From NCBI GenBank assembly GCA_028279885.1, contig JANQMX010000003.1, positions 1 to 38,907 of the forward strand: a stretch of 38,907 bases of DNA, written 5' to 3'. Below are positions 26,231 to 33,956 of the stretch, piece after piece. The stretch comes from Rhodovibrionaceae bacterium. Its GTDB lineage: Bacteria > Pseudomonadota > Alphaproteobacteria > Kiloniellales > DSM-21159. The notes under the pieces were generated by a model. That model was not told where the DNA came from, made no database searches, and worked only from the letters and a program-made list of their open reading frames with translations. The translations under genes and the position numbers were made by a program. How positions within the stretch are numbered: the stretch's first letter is position 1; each line of letters opens with the position of its first letter.

Positions 26231-26361
26231 TGTCACCCTGGCCAAGGGCCTCGCGTACGCGAGGTCCGCGAGCCGGGGTCCATGTCAGAGGCTCGCGCGG
26301 ACGGAGAAATGGATCCCGGCTCGCGGACTTCACTTACGTGAAGCCCTTGGCCGGGATGACA
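26231..26361. repeat. REP-like inverted repeat R5
   Basis: TGTCACCCTGGCC to GGCCGGGATGACA. It is nearly identical to R4 over the first 50 bases, including CTCGCGTACGCGAG, then diverges in the right half (ACTTCACTTACGTGAAG palindrome). Two copies 83 bp apart suggest local duplication or independent insertion at a favoured place. Confidence 0.88.
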
Positions 26362-26432
26362 GACGGTGGATGCGGAACACCTAGCCATACTTCCGAGAAC
26401 GTTTTCGTAACGGGCTTTCGGAACGGCGCGTT

Positions 26433-27029
26433 CTATATCACGGGCGGCTCGGCGGCCGCGTGGGCCCAGTCGGGATGGAAGGCCAGCACCTGGACGCCAC
26501 CCGGCAGGTTTGGGTTGAAGAGCGCGTTGTGCCAATAGGTGGCCTGGTGGAGTTCATCCTCCTGCGGCAGCAGGCGCGCATCGCAGGGCAGGCTGTAGGA
26601 CTGTGAGAATTGGTTGAAGCGCAACTGACAACGGCCGGCGAACAGCAGGTCCTTCACCGCCTGGGAGTCCGGCCCGAAGAGCGCGGTGAGCGCCGGTGTG
26701 AACTCCCGCGCTCGCTGGTAGTAGGCGCCCTGCAGGTGCTTGAGCGCACTGTCCAGCCGCTCCTTGGGATCCTGCGTCTTCTTGGCCATGTGGCGGAAGA
26801 GTGCCGCCGTCTCGTCGAGGGGCCGGCGGCTGATCAGCACGGTGATCTGGCCGAGCACACGGTTCTGCTCCGGCAGGCTGATCTCCGGGCGCATGCCCTC
26901 GCTCGGCCGGCCGCCGCCATCGCGCATGGCGATCTGCCGGATGCGGCATTGCCAGCCGAAGAAGGCATCGGCCATGCGGCCCTGCGCCGCCTCGGTCAGG
27001 ATCACGGTCGCGCTCTGCTCGTTGCTCAT
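26433..27029 (-). CDS. Uncharacterised 198-aa protein
   Basis: The family is not recognised by eye. It has no signal peptide or membrane span. The N-terminal ATVILTEAAQGRMADAFFGWQCRIRQIAMRDGGGRP and a central VLISRRPLDETAALFRHMAKKTQDPKERLDSALKHLQG look like a compact alpha/beta domain followed by helices; the C-terminus is aromatic-rich (HQATYWHNALFNPNLPG). Codon use matches the neighbours, so it is likely native and functional. It is divergent from the DMT transporter gene with 65 bp between starts, and its stop lies close to repeat R5. A GAGCGAGCG sequence precedes the ATG. Confidence 0.78.
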   Translation of the reverse strand: MSNEQSATVILTEAAQGRMADAFFGWQCRIRQIAMRDGGGRPSEGMRPEISLPEQNRVLGQITVLISRRPLDETAALFRHMAKKTQDPKERLDSALKHLQGAYYQRAREFTPALTALFGPDSQAVKDLLFAGRCQLRFNQFSQSYSLPCDARLLPQEDELHQATYWHNALFNPNLPGGVQVLAFHPDWAHAAAEPPVI

Positions 27030-27094
27030 CGCTCGCTCTCACAGGTCATGCTCTGGACTCCGCAGCATGGCAGCGGCCCGGTCAAGCAACAGCC

Positions 27095-27961
27095 ATGAAT
27101 CCGGCATTCGGCGGTCTCTTGACGGCAACGGCCTGGGGCACGGCCGACTTCATTGCCCACTACACCGGCCGCAGCCTGGGCCACGTCACCGCCCTGTTCG
27201 GCATGACCCTGGTCAGTGGCCTGGCCTTCGTGGCGCTGGTCCTTGTCCAAGGCGATGCTCTGATCTGGAGCTGGGACGGCATCTGGGCGCTGCTGCTCGG
27301 CGCCTGCGGCATCCTCTTCGGCACCATGTTCCTCTACTGGGGCTTGGCGCGCGGACCTGTGGCTGTCGCGGGCCCCATCGTCAGCGCCTATCCGGCCATC
27401 AACCTGGCGCTCGCTGTGGCGCAGGGCAAGGTGCCGGAAGCCGTCGAGTGGCTGGCCATGCTCGCCGTCATGGGCGGCGTCTCCCTGGTCGCCTGGGCAG
27501 CGGGCCGGCCTATCGAGAAGGCACGCTATAGCCGGGCGCATGTCCGCATCACGGTCTTCGTCTCGCTCGCCGGCGCGGTGGGCTTCGCCCTCGGCATCGT
27601 CGGGGCGCAGGAAGCGGCCAAGAGCTACGGCGAGCTGCAGACGGTCATGTCCATGCGGCTGATCGGTATCCTGCTGCTGGCACTCTACTTCTTCCTATAC
27701 CTGCGGCGCGCCCCGGCCATACCGGGACGCTGGTGGCCGGTGCTGACGCTTCAGGGCATGCTCGACGGCGGCGCCTACGTCGCCTTGCTGTTTGCCAGCC
27801 GGGGTGAGGACGCAGTCCATGCCGTGGTGATTGCCTCGACCTTCAGCGCCATCACCGCGCTCTTGGCCCGCTTCATCCTCAAGGAACCGATGAACTGGCT
27901 GCAGTGGGTGGGCATCGGCGTAATCGTCGGCGGTGTGGCGACCTTGTCGGCCTATGGGTGA
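27095..27961 (+). CDS. EamA/DMT-superfamily transporter
   Basis: This 288-aa inner-membrane protein has ten predicted helices arranged as two EamA repeats (about residues 3-135 and 150-286). The second repeat ends in the typical ALLARFILKEPMNWLQWVGIGVIVGGV. DMT transporters export or import amino acids, polyamines or other metabolites; the substrate cannot be read from sequence. The PhyH-family gene starts 6 bp after its stop, so the two form an operon and may act on one compound. The start at 27095 is an ATG giving a complete first helix. Confidence 0.88.
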   Translation: MNPAFGGLLTATAWGTADFIAHYTGRSLGHVTALFGMTLVSGLAFVALVLVQGDALIWSWDGIWALLLGACGILFGTMFLYWGLARGPVAVAGPIVSAYPAINLALAVAQGKVPEAVEWLAMLAVMGGVSLVAWAAGRPIEKARYSRAHVRITVFVSLAGAVGFALGIVGAQEAAKSYGELQTVMSMRLIGILLLALYFFLYLRRAPAIPGRWWPVLTLQGMLDGGAYVALLFASRGEDAVHAVVIASTFSAITALLARFILKEPMNWLQWVGIGVIVGGVATLSAYG

Positions 27962-27967
27962 GGGAAG

Positions 27968-28810
27968 ATGGAGCTGAGCCAGGCACAGATCGAGCAATTC
28001 CGCGAAGACGGCTTCCTCTTCGTTGAGGGCTTCGTTGAGCTGCCCCTGGTCGAGCGGGCCGGCGCGCGTTTCGAGGCGCTGTTCGGCGGTGCTTTCGAGA
28101 CCGGCCTGCAGCCGGATGAGTGGAACTGGCAGGCCGGCCGCGACAGCCCGGAGCTGACCCGGCAGATCTGCAACGGCTGGAAAGCGGACCGGGCGGTCGC
28201 GCGCATCGTCCTGCGGGAAGACATCGGCCGCGCCTGCGCCAAGCTGATGGACTGGCCGGGCGCCCGCATCAACCAGGACAACGTGATCTGGAAACCGCCC
28301 GGGGCCAAGTCCCTCGGCTTCCATCAGGACGACAGCTACCAGGACTGGGTTGAGCCCGCGCAGATGGTCAGCGCCTGGATCGCGCTCGACGACACCACGG
28401 CGGACGGCGGTACCTTGCTCTACGCCAAAGGCTCGCACCGCTGGCCGGTGGCGCCGCCCATCGCCCAGTTCCATGCGCCTGACGACTTCACCCTGGAATT
28501 CAGGCAGGCTGCCGAGGAGGTAGGCGAGGGGGACTGCACCCTGGTCCCCGTGGTGCTGCGCAAGGGCGGCGTCGCCTTCCACCACGGCCGCACCTGGCAC
28601 GGCTCGGGCCCGAACCACGGCGAGGCGCCCAGGCGCTCCGTCGTCGCCCACTGCATGCGCGCCGATGCCCGCTTTCGCGAGGGCAAAGTCGGGACGATCT
28701 ATGGGCGCTACAAGCGCTTCGGCTCGACCGAGATGGAAGAGTCCTTCTTCCCCGTCCTTTGGACCGAGGACGGCGGCCGCTCTGCATTCCTGGACGACTA
28801 CTTGGCCTAG
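27968..28810 (+). CDS. Phytanoyl-CoA dioxygenase (PhyH) family protein
   Basis: This 280-aa enzyme is a probable Fe(II)/2-oxoglutarate dioxygenase. The metal-binding triad is visible as His119 and Asp121 (GFHQDDSY) and His211 (TWHGSGPN), with Arg222 or Arg223 positioned for the 2-oxoglutarate carboxylate. Other family marks are WIALDDTTADGGTLLYAKGSH. Members hydroxylate small molecules, including ectoine (EctD) and various quaternary amines or secondary metabolites; the substrate here is not evident. A GAGGGAAG ribosome site precedes the ATG, in the 6-bp gap after the DMT transporter gene. Repeat R6 follows. Confidence 0.9.
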   Translation: MELSQAQIEQFREDGFLFVEGFVELPLVERAGARFEALFGGAFETGLQPDEWNWQAGRDSPELTRQICNGWKADRAVARIVLREDIGRACAKLMDWPGARINQDNVIWKPPGAKSLGFHQDDSYQDWVEPAQMVSAWIALDDTTADGGTLLYAKGSHRWPVAPPIAQFHAPDDFTLEFRQAAEEVGEGDCTLVPVVLRKGGVAFHHGRTWHGSGPNHGEAPRRSVVAHCMRADARFREGKVGTIYGRYKRFGSTEMEESFFPVLWTEDGGRSAFLDDYLA

Positions 28811-28931
28811 CATTCCGCCCGCCTTGAAAGCTCGTCCGACGGCGCTGCACTAACTCCGTGGCAGTGCACTCATCACGGCGCCCAAAGGTGCAGCTTGTCT
28901 TGCTGCGACGCCGCGCGAACTATTCCCTGAA

Positions 28932-29099
28932 TGTCATCCCGGCCAAGGACTCCGCGCAAGCGGAGGCCGCGAGCCGGGATCCATGGATAGGCTCGGCTGG
29001 GACGGGGGAGCAACGAGAGGGGTGGCTGCAACGCCCGTACTCACCGACGACACGTCGCGCAGGCTTCAAAATGGACCCCGGATCAAGTCCGGGGTGACA
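28932..29099. repeat. REP-like inverted repeat R6
   Basis: TGTCATCCCGGCC to CCGGGGTGACA, with a longer central spacer than other copies (about 60 bp between GGGATCCATGG and AATGGACCCC). It occupies much of the 319-bp gap between the convergent PhyH and amidase genes. No ORF of interest in the rest of the gap. Confidence 0.87.
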
Positions 29100-29129
29100 G
29101 TCAGTGATGCACCGACGCTTGCGCCTGAC

Positions 29130-29984
29130 CTATTCGCCGGCGAGGCGCAGCGGCTCGACCTGGGTGACGGTGAAGTCGCGGTTGTCCTGCCAGGCCGGGA
29201 TCATGTGGCGGGCGCGGGTGACCTGCTCAAGGTCTATGTCCGCCATGACAAAGCCGGTCTCCTCGCCACCATCGGCCAGCACCTCGCCCCAGGGGGCGAC
29301 GATCAGCGAGTGGCCGTAGGTCTCGGCGCCGCACGCGTGAGTGCCTCCCTGACAGGCGGCGATCACGAAGCAGCCGGTCTCGATGGCGCGGGCTCGGTTG
29401 AGGAGATGCCAGTGCGCCTTGCCCGTCGTCCGGGTAAAGGCGGCGGGGATGAGCAGCACCTCGGCGCCGGCCTGGGCCAGCATGCGGTAAAGCTGGGCGA
29501 AGCGCAGGTCGTAGCAGATCGATAGCCCCATGCTGCACCAGGGGGTCGACGCGAGCACCGGCTGTTTGCCGGCCTGGATGGTGTCCGACTCGCGATAGCT
29601 TTCGCCATCCGCCAGGTCCACGTCGAAGAGGTGGATCTTGTCGTAGCGCGCGGTGATCTCGCCCTGGCGATCGATCATGTAGCCCCGGTTGAAGGCCTTG
29701 CCGCCGCCGCTGACGATGGGCAGGGAGCCGAGGTTGAGGACCACCGAAAGCTCGCGGGCCAGCGCCCGGAAGTGGGCGAGGGCAGGATGCTCGTCCTCGG
29801 GGAAGGCCGGCACCTTGAGGCGACCGTTCTCCACGTCCAGGCCCGAGAAGTACTCGGGCAGCGAGACGAAGTCAGCGCCGACGGCCACCGCCTCCCGGGT
29901 CAGCCGGTCGGTCTCTTCGATATTGGCCGCGACCTCGCGCCCAGCGCAGTTCTGAATGCAGGCCGCTTTGAAGCTGGTTGCCAT
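29130..29984 (-). CDS. Carbon-nitrogen hydrolase (nitrilase superfamily, Nit2/omega-amidase-like)
   Basis: This 284-aa hydrolase has the nitrilase-superfamily catalytic triad: Glu44 (LPEYFS), Lys116 (YDKIHLFD) and Cys157 (SICYDLRF). Length and motif wording resemble Nit1/Nit2-type amidases, which hydrolyse alpha-ketoglutaramate or deaminated glutathione. An omega-amidase would fit an island that forms gamma-glutamyl amides, since such enzymes cleave omega-amides, but the gene lies 3 kb beyond the ligase clusters and is probably an independent unit. Start at 29984 is chosen because GAGGAGAG precedes it and the conserved beta strand (FKAACIQNCAG) follows; the extension to 30053 has no support. 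Confidence 0.9.
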   Translation of the reverse strand: MATSFKAACIQNCAGREVAANIEETDRLTREAVAVGADFVSLPEYFSGLDVENGRLKVPAFPEDEHPALAHFRALARELSVVLNLGSLPIVSGGGKAFNRGYMIDRQGEITARYDKIHLFDVDLADGESYRESDTIQAGKQPVLASTPWCSMGLSICYDLRFAQLYRMLAQAGAEVLLIPAAFTRTTGKAHWHLLNRARAIETGCFVIAACQGGTHACGAETYGHSLIVAPWGEVLADGGEETGFVMADIDLEQVTRARHMIPAWQDNRDFTVTQVEPLRLAGE

Positions 29985-30100
29985 CGTCTCTCTCCTCACG
30001 CCTACGCTGGCTTCGCCTATCCTATCACATGGTGCGGCGTGCCCGACACGCAAACGCGGTTCTGCTGCCTCGCACAGGTTCGAGGCGTATCGCGCTCCGC

Positions 30101-30511
30101 CTAGCGTTGGGCGGCGTAGTGCTTCAGAAAGTCGATGTAGCTGATCATTCCGATCAGCTTTCCGTCATCGACAACCGGCATGGCGCCGAACTTGTTGAGA
30201 GACAGCAGATCGGCGACCTCGTAAGCCGGCGTGTCCGATGAAACGCATTGTGGGTCGGGGGTCATGCACTGATCGACCCGGACATCTTCCAGGACCGATT
30301 CGCGTACAAGGTCCTCTTCTTCCTTGACGAGCGGTGAATTGACAGCGAGGCGCAGATCGCGGTCCGTGATGATGCCAACGAGCGTATCGTCTACGACAAC
30401 CGGCAAATGGCGATATCCCGCGCGGTTCATCTTGATCAAGACATCATGCAGTTGGGCGTCTGGAGAGACGACTTCGAGCGCGCTACTCATGAGGTCTTTG
30501 ACTCGCAGCAT
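30101..30511 (-). CDS. Two-CBS-domain protein
   Basis: This 136-aa protein is a tandem CBS pair and nothing else: CBS1 about residues 1-65 (VKDLMSSALEVVSPDAQLHDVLIKM, HLPVVVDDTLVGIITDRDLRLAV) and CBS2 about 80-133 (VDQCMTPDPQCVSSDTPAYEVADLL, AMPVVDDGKLIGMISYIDFL). Such free pairs bind adenine nucleotides and regulate partner enzymes or transporters. ATG at 30511 is preferred (AGGAG 6 nt upstream); an ATG two codons earlier touches the ribosome site. The frame's extension to 30706 crosses the divergent promoter region. Confidence 0.9.
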   Translation of the reverse strand: MLRVKDLMSSALEVVSPDAQLHDVLIKMNRAGYRHLPVVVDDTLVGIITDRDLRLAVNSPLVKEEEDLVRESVLEDVRVDQCMTPDPQCVSSDTPAYEVADLLSLNKFGAMPVVDDGKLIGMISYIDFLKHYAAQR

Positions 30512-30699
30512 GATCATCTCCTGTCCCGCCGGCTTTGCCTTTGCATCGGAGGGTAGTGACCGCGAAGAGGAGACCCCTTGATTCAAATCAGCAGCGCTTG
30601 AGCCAGCCAACGCAAAAATGCTAATGCAACGCACTCGCAAATAGGTTTTTCGACACGACCTACATCGAAAGCTCAAATCCGTCTTCGAGGAAATCAGCC

Positions 30700-30945
30700 T
30701 TGGCAAAAATCCTGTCGCCCTGCGTTGGCGTCTGCAAGTTCAAGCTCAACAAACGATGCCTTGGCTGTGCCATGACCAAAAAGCAGAAGAAAAAGTACAA
30801 AAAGCTGGACTCCGGACAGGACAAGCTGGCCTTCATCACCAAGCTGGTGAGCAAACAGAAGGACCTGGGACGCCACGACTATTGGCTGAGGATCTATACG
30901 CGCAAATGCGCGAAGAAGGGCGTGCGGTCTCCGGTGACAGCCTAG
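30700..30945 (+). CDS. DUF1289-like small cysteine protein
   Basis: This 81-aa basic protein has the DUF1289 signature: SPCVGVCKF followed by CLGC, giving Cys8, Cys12, Cys20 and Cys23, a likely metal or Fe-S site. The rest is lysine-rich (TKKQKKKYKKL). Typical DUF1289 proteins have C-x3-C-x(n)-C-x2-C then RT; here MTKKQ follows, so it is a divergent member. Start is TTG with GAGG 9 nt upstream. Its biochemical role is unknown in the family. It is divergent from the CBS gene. Confidence 0.75.
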   Translation: MAKILSPCVGVCKFKLNKRCLGCAMTKKQKKKYKKLDSGQDKLAFITKLVSKQKDLGRHDYWLRIYTRKCAKKGVRSPVTA

Positions 30946-31048
30946 AGTCTGTCGCCATTCAGCATCTGGAGGGCCGGCTGTGTCGGGAAGATCACAGCCG
31001 TGGGCCGAGAGCGCGATACACTGCCGCTTTTCAAAAGCAAGGTCTCTC

Positions 31049-31933
31049 ATGCAGGTGGAAAACACGTCCGCACATGGCCAGGCGGCGCCGGAGAGTCGGG
31101 AAGCGCTCGCGCAGCGGATCGCAGCCCTCGATCCTGAGACGGACTTCGAGCAGATCGCACGGTTCCTCTACGCCTACGAGTTTTCCTGGGACCTGCAGCG
31201 CTCTCTCGAGTTCGCCCTGTTCCGCACCTATGCCGTGCCGTCCATTTCGGGCCTGCTCGCCAAGACCGGAGAGTTCGAGCGCCGACCGCGCAAGCGCTAC
31301 GACGACACCGAGTTGATCCTGACCGAGATACTGGAGCATGGCTTCGACAGCCCGCGCGCCAAGACGGCGATCGGCCGAATGAACGCGATGCACGGCCGCT
31401 TCCGCATCGCCAACGACGACATGCGCTATGTCCTCTCGACCTTCATCTGCGAACCGATCCGCTGGCTCGAGCGCTTCGGCCGCAGGCCCATGACCGACCG
31501 GGAGCAGCGGGCCTGGTTCCTCTACTATCGTGCGCTGGGGGAGCGCATGGGCATAAGGGATGTTCCCGAAACGCTCGACGCGATGATGCGCTGGAACAAG
31601 GAGTACGAGGCCGCCCATTTCCGCTTCTCGGACAGTAACCGGCGGATCGCCGAGGCGACGACCAAGCTTCTGCTCGGCTTCTATGTCCCGCCTAGTCTGT
31701 TCTGGGTCGGCCGGCCCGTCATCCGGGCCCTGCTCGATCCGCCGTTGCTGGCAAGCATGGGCTTAAAGCCGGCATCGCCATGGCTGCAGGGCCTGGTCAT
31801 GGCCGCATTGCGGATCCGAGCGCGTCTCCTGCGGAGCCTGCCCTTGCGCCGCAAGCCACGGCTGCTGACGCAGGTCAGCCGCCCAACTTACCCGGATGGC
31901 TACCGCATCGAAGAGCTCGGCACCTTCCGCTGA
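31049..31933 (+). CDS. Oxygenase MpaB-like (DUF2236) family protein
   Basis: This 294-aa protein matches the DUF2236/MpaB group: RYDDTELILTEILEHGFDSPRA, the motif INAMHGRF-like RMNAMHGRFRIANDDMRYVLSTFICEP, then RWLERFGRRPMTDREQ. Family members are heme-type proteins linked to latex clearing and fungal meroterpenoid oxidation, with a conserved His near the HGRF site. Weakly hydrophobic stretches near 215-270 may contact membrane. No cofactor can be shown by sequence alone. The ATG at 31049 is chosen because conserved sequence follows and an AAGG sits upstream; the longer frame starts inside a gap. Confidence 0.85.
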   Translation: MQVENTSAHGQAAPESREALAQRIAALDPETDFEQIARFLYAYEFSWDLQRSLEFALFRTYAVPSISGLLAKTGEFERRPRKRYDDTELILTEILEHGFDSPRAKTAIGRMNAMHGRFRIANDDMRYVLSTFICEPIRWLERFGRRPMTDREQRAWFLYYRALGERMGIRDVPETLDAMMRWNKEYEAAHFRFSDSNRRIAEATTKLLLGFYVPPSLFWVGRPVIRALLDPPLLASMGLKPASPWLQGLVMAALRIRARLLRSLPLRRKPRLLTQVSRPTYPDGYRIEELGTFR

Positions 31934-32014
31934 ACCTCGAACGGTCGACGCAAGTCCATAGGCTCGTATCGCGCGGCGATGGGTAGTGCTGCATCGTCCG
32001 GATTCGCCTCCTCT

Positions 32015-32159
32015 TGTCATCCCGGCCTTGAGCCGGGATCCATGGAGCGGCCGGGCGCGGACTAACGAAAGAGAAGGCGGGCAGCCGTAGCGCTGGCGCT
32101 CAATGACCATGTTTCCTGAAGGCTTCGAAATGGACCCCGGCTCGGGGGCCGGGGTGACA
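32015..32159. repeat. REP-like inverted repeat R7
   Basis: TGTCATCCCGGCCTTGAGCC to GGCCGGGGTGACA. The left half is a simple hairpin CCCGGC-cttga-GCCGGG with ATCCAT, the cleanest single unit of the family. It sits in the 443-bp gap between the MpaB-like and MFS genes; nothing else is recognised in that gap apart from the MFS leader. Confidence 0.88.
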
Positions 32160-32376
32160 ATCGGTGTTGCTGCACCGCTGGTGGGACGCGCTGCCTAAGC
32201 CTTTCGCGCCAGGCGATCCGCCTCCGCCATAACCGCCGTTCCGTTCGGCTTGATGTTGCTCTACGCTGATCGCTTGTGCCCTGGGTTCGCGGCGGCCGCC
32301 GCTTGACCGAACGGGGCAGGTCGGGCGGGACGCCGCGTACGGCACAAGCCGTGTCCCGTTGCATGATGGGGGATGC

Positions 32377-33771
32377 ATGGAAAGAGACACGAAGCTCGCC
32401 ATTGCCACCTTGATGGTGATGGCCTTCACCATTGGCACGGACTTCACCGGCGCCCTGCTTCTGGTCACGGCCATCGAGCGCGAACTGTCCGCCGACATTA
32501 CGACAACGCAATGGGTACTGAACATCTACGCCCTGACCTTCGGCGTCATGATGGTGACCGGGGGCCGCTTGGGCGACATGTACGGGCACCGGCGTCAGAT
32601 TATGATCGGCGCCGCGATCTTCCTGGTTGCGTCCATCGGCTGCTTTTTGGCGCCGAGCATCGGCTGGCTTATCGGGGCGCGGGCCGTCCAGGGTGTCGGG
32701 GCAGCGCTTCTATGGCCCTGCGTCCTGGCGCTCGGCACGACGATCGTGGACGCGAACAAGCGGGGTTTGGCGATGGGGCTGATCCTCGCCGGGATCACGA
32801 GTGGCAACGTGGTCGGGCCGCTCATCGCCGGCATCGCCACGTGGCTCGGCGACTGGCGGCTGTTCTTCCTGTTCAATTGCTTGACGGCCGTTCTGTCGAT
32901 CATCCTGGTGCTCCGCTTCCTGAAAAAGGAAACGCCGGGCGAAGTTGACAAGCGCGTCGACTTCGCAGGCATGGCGGTCTTTGGACTCGCGCTCCTGGGT
33001 CTGCTTTATGGTCTGGATGTCGGAGCTGATTGGGGTTGGACGTCGCTCCCGCTTATCGGCCTGCTTGCCCTGAGCGTTGTTTTCTTCGTCGCCTTCCCCT
33101 TCGTCGAATACCGGGTCAAGGACCCCCTGCTGCCGCCAGGCATGATGCGGAACCGCGAGTTCCTGCTCGTTTTGTCGACGAACGGGCTGCTCATCCCCAC
33201 GCTCTTCATCACCTTCCTGTATCTTCCGCAGTTTATGCAGAGGACGATGGGCTGGTCGGTGCTTCAGTCCTCGTTCGGAATGGTGCCTTTGATGGTGCTG
33301 CTGTCGGTGGGATCGCTGCTTGGTGGACGGCTCTATGCGCCGGTCGGGCCGAAGCGCCTGCTGCTCGCCGGCTATGCTCTGGTCGTGCTTGCCGGCGCGT
33401 GGATCATCTTCTTTCTCACGCCGACCTCGAGCTACGTCGCACTGTTGCCCCCGATGCTTCTGATGGGGCTCGGCGCCACGCTCTGCGTCGGCACGGCGGG
33501 CACGGCGGCCGTGAGTGCCGTGCCACCTTCGCGTGCCGGCGTCGCGGGCGGGCTGTCGTTCATGGTCCACCTTTCCATCGGCGCGCTCGGCGTGGCCGGC
33601 GCGACCGCCATCATGAGCGCCGACACCGCTGGGGTGGCGCAAGCCGGGATGGGAGAAGCCTTCGCCATCGGCATGCAGCATGCCTATTGGCTCGCAGCCG
33701 CCGTGGCGGTCCTCGGCGTCGTCGTGGTTGCGTTGATCGACGAAAAGAAGCTGCAGACCGTCCAAGAGTGA
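32377..33771 (+). CDS. MFS transporter (DHA2-like drug/metabolite exporter)
   Basis: This 464-aa polytopic protein has about 14 hydrophobic helices. Motif A appears as GGRLGDMYGHRR between helices 2 and 3, and motif C-like GITSGNVVGPLIAG in helix 5, which marks proton antiporters. The N-terminal IERELSADITTTQWVLNIYALTFGVMMV wording fits DHA2/EmrB-type exporters, many of which expel toxic organics. Start at 32377 has GGGGGA upstream; an in-frame ATG at 32359 lacks one. The gene is apparently monocistronic, with a small inverted repeat GGTGT-AA-ACACC just past its stop. Confidence 0.9.
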   Translation: MERDTKLAIATLMVMAFTIGTDFTGALLLVTAIERELSADITTTQWVLNIYALTFGVMMVTGGRLGDMYGHRRQIMIGAAIFLVASIGCFLAPSIGWLIGARAVQGVGAALLWPCVLALGTTIVDANKRGLAMGLILAGITSGNVVGPLIAGIATWLGDWRLFFLFNCLTAVLSIILVLRFLKKETPGEVDKRVDFAGMAVFGLALLGLLYGLDVGADWGWTSLPLIGLLALSVVFFVAFPFVEYRVKDPLLPPGMMRNREFLLVLSTNGLLIPTLFITFLYLPQFMQRTMGWSVLQSSFGMVPLMVLLSVGSLLGGRLYAPVGPKRLLLAGYALVVLAGAWIIFFLTPTSSYVALLPPMLLMGLGATLCVGTAGTAAVSAVPPSRAGVAGGLSFMVHLSIGALGVAGATAIMSADTAGVAQAGMGEAFAIGMQHAYWLAAAVAVLGVVVVALIDEKKLQTVQE

Positions 33772-33956
33772 CAGCGGCCTTCCACCATGAGGTGTAAACA
33801 CCGGCCTGGTCGTTGATCCCAACGACTGCTGTTTGCCGTGCCCCCAAGTTTTCCGATTTCTTCGCGTATCCGCCGCATTCCTGCTGCGCCTTCGACAGGA
33901 ATGCGCAGCTCAATCCGTGCTCTCGCATCCCGAGGATATTGGAGAGGGAACGGACC

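Noticed and set aside
26028-26361. Small ORFs within the repeat-rich gap
   Set aside because: They are translations of R4 and R5, with no ribosome site or conserved character.
26036-26361. CRISPR-like array from R4 and R5
   Set aside because: There are only two copies, over 110 bp each, with internal inverted symmetry; these are REP-like elements, not short direct repeats with uniform spacers.
33783-33810. Terminator or operator after the MFS gene
   Set aside because: GGTGT-AA-ACACC is a short inverted repeat with no T-tract and no second copy near a promoter; there is too little to call.
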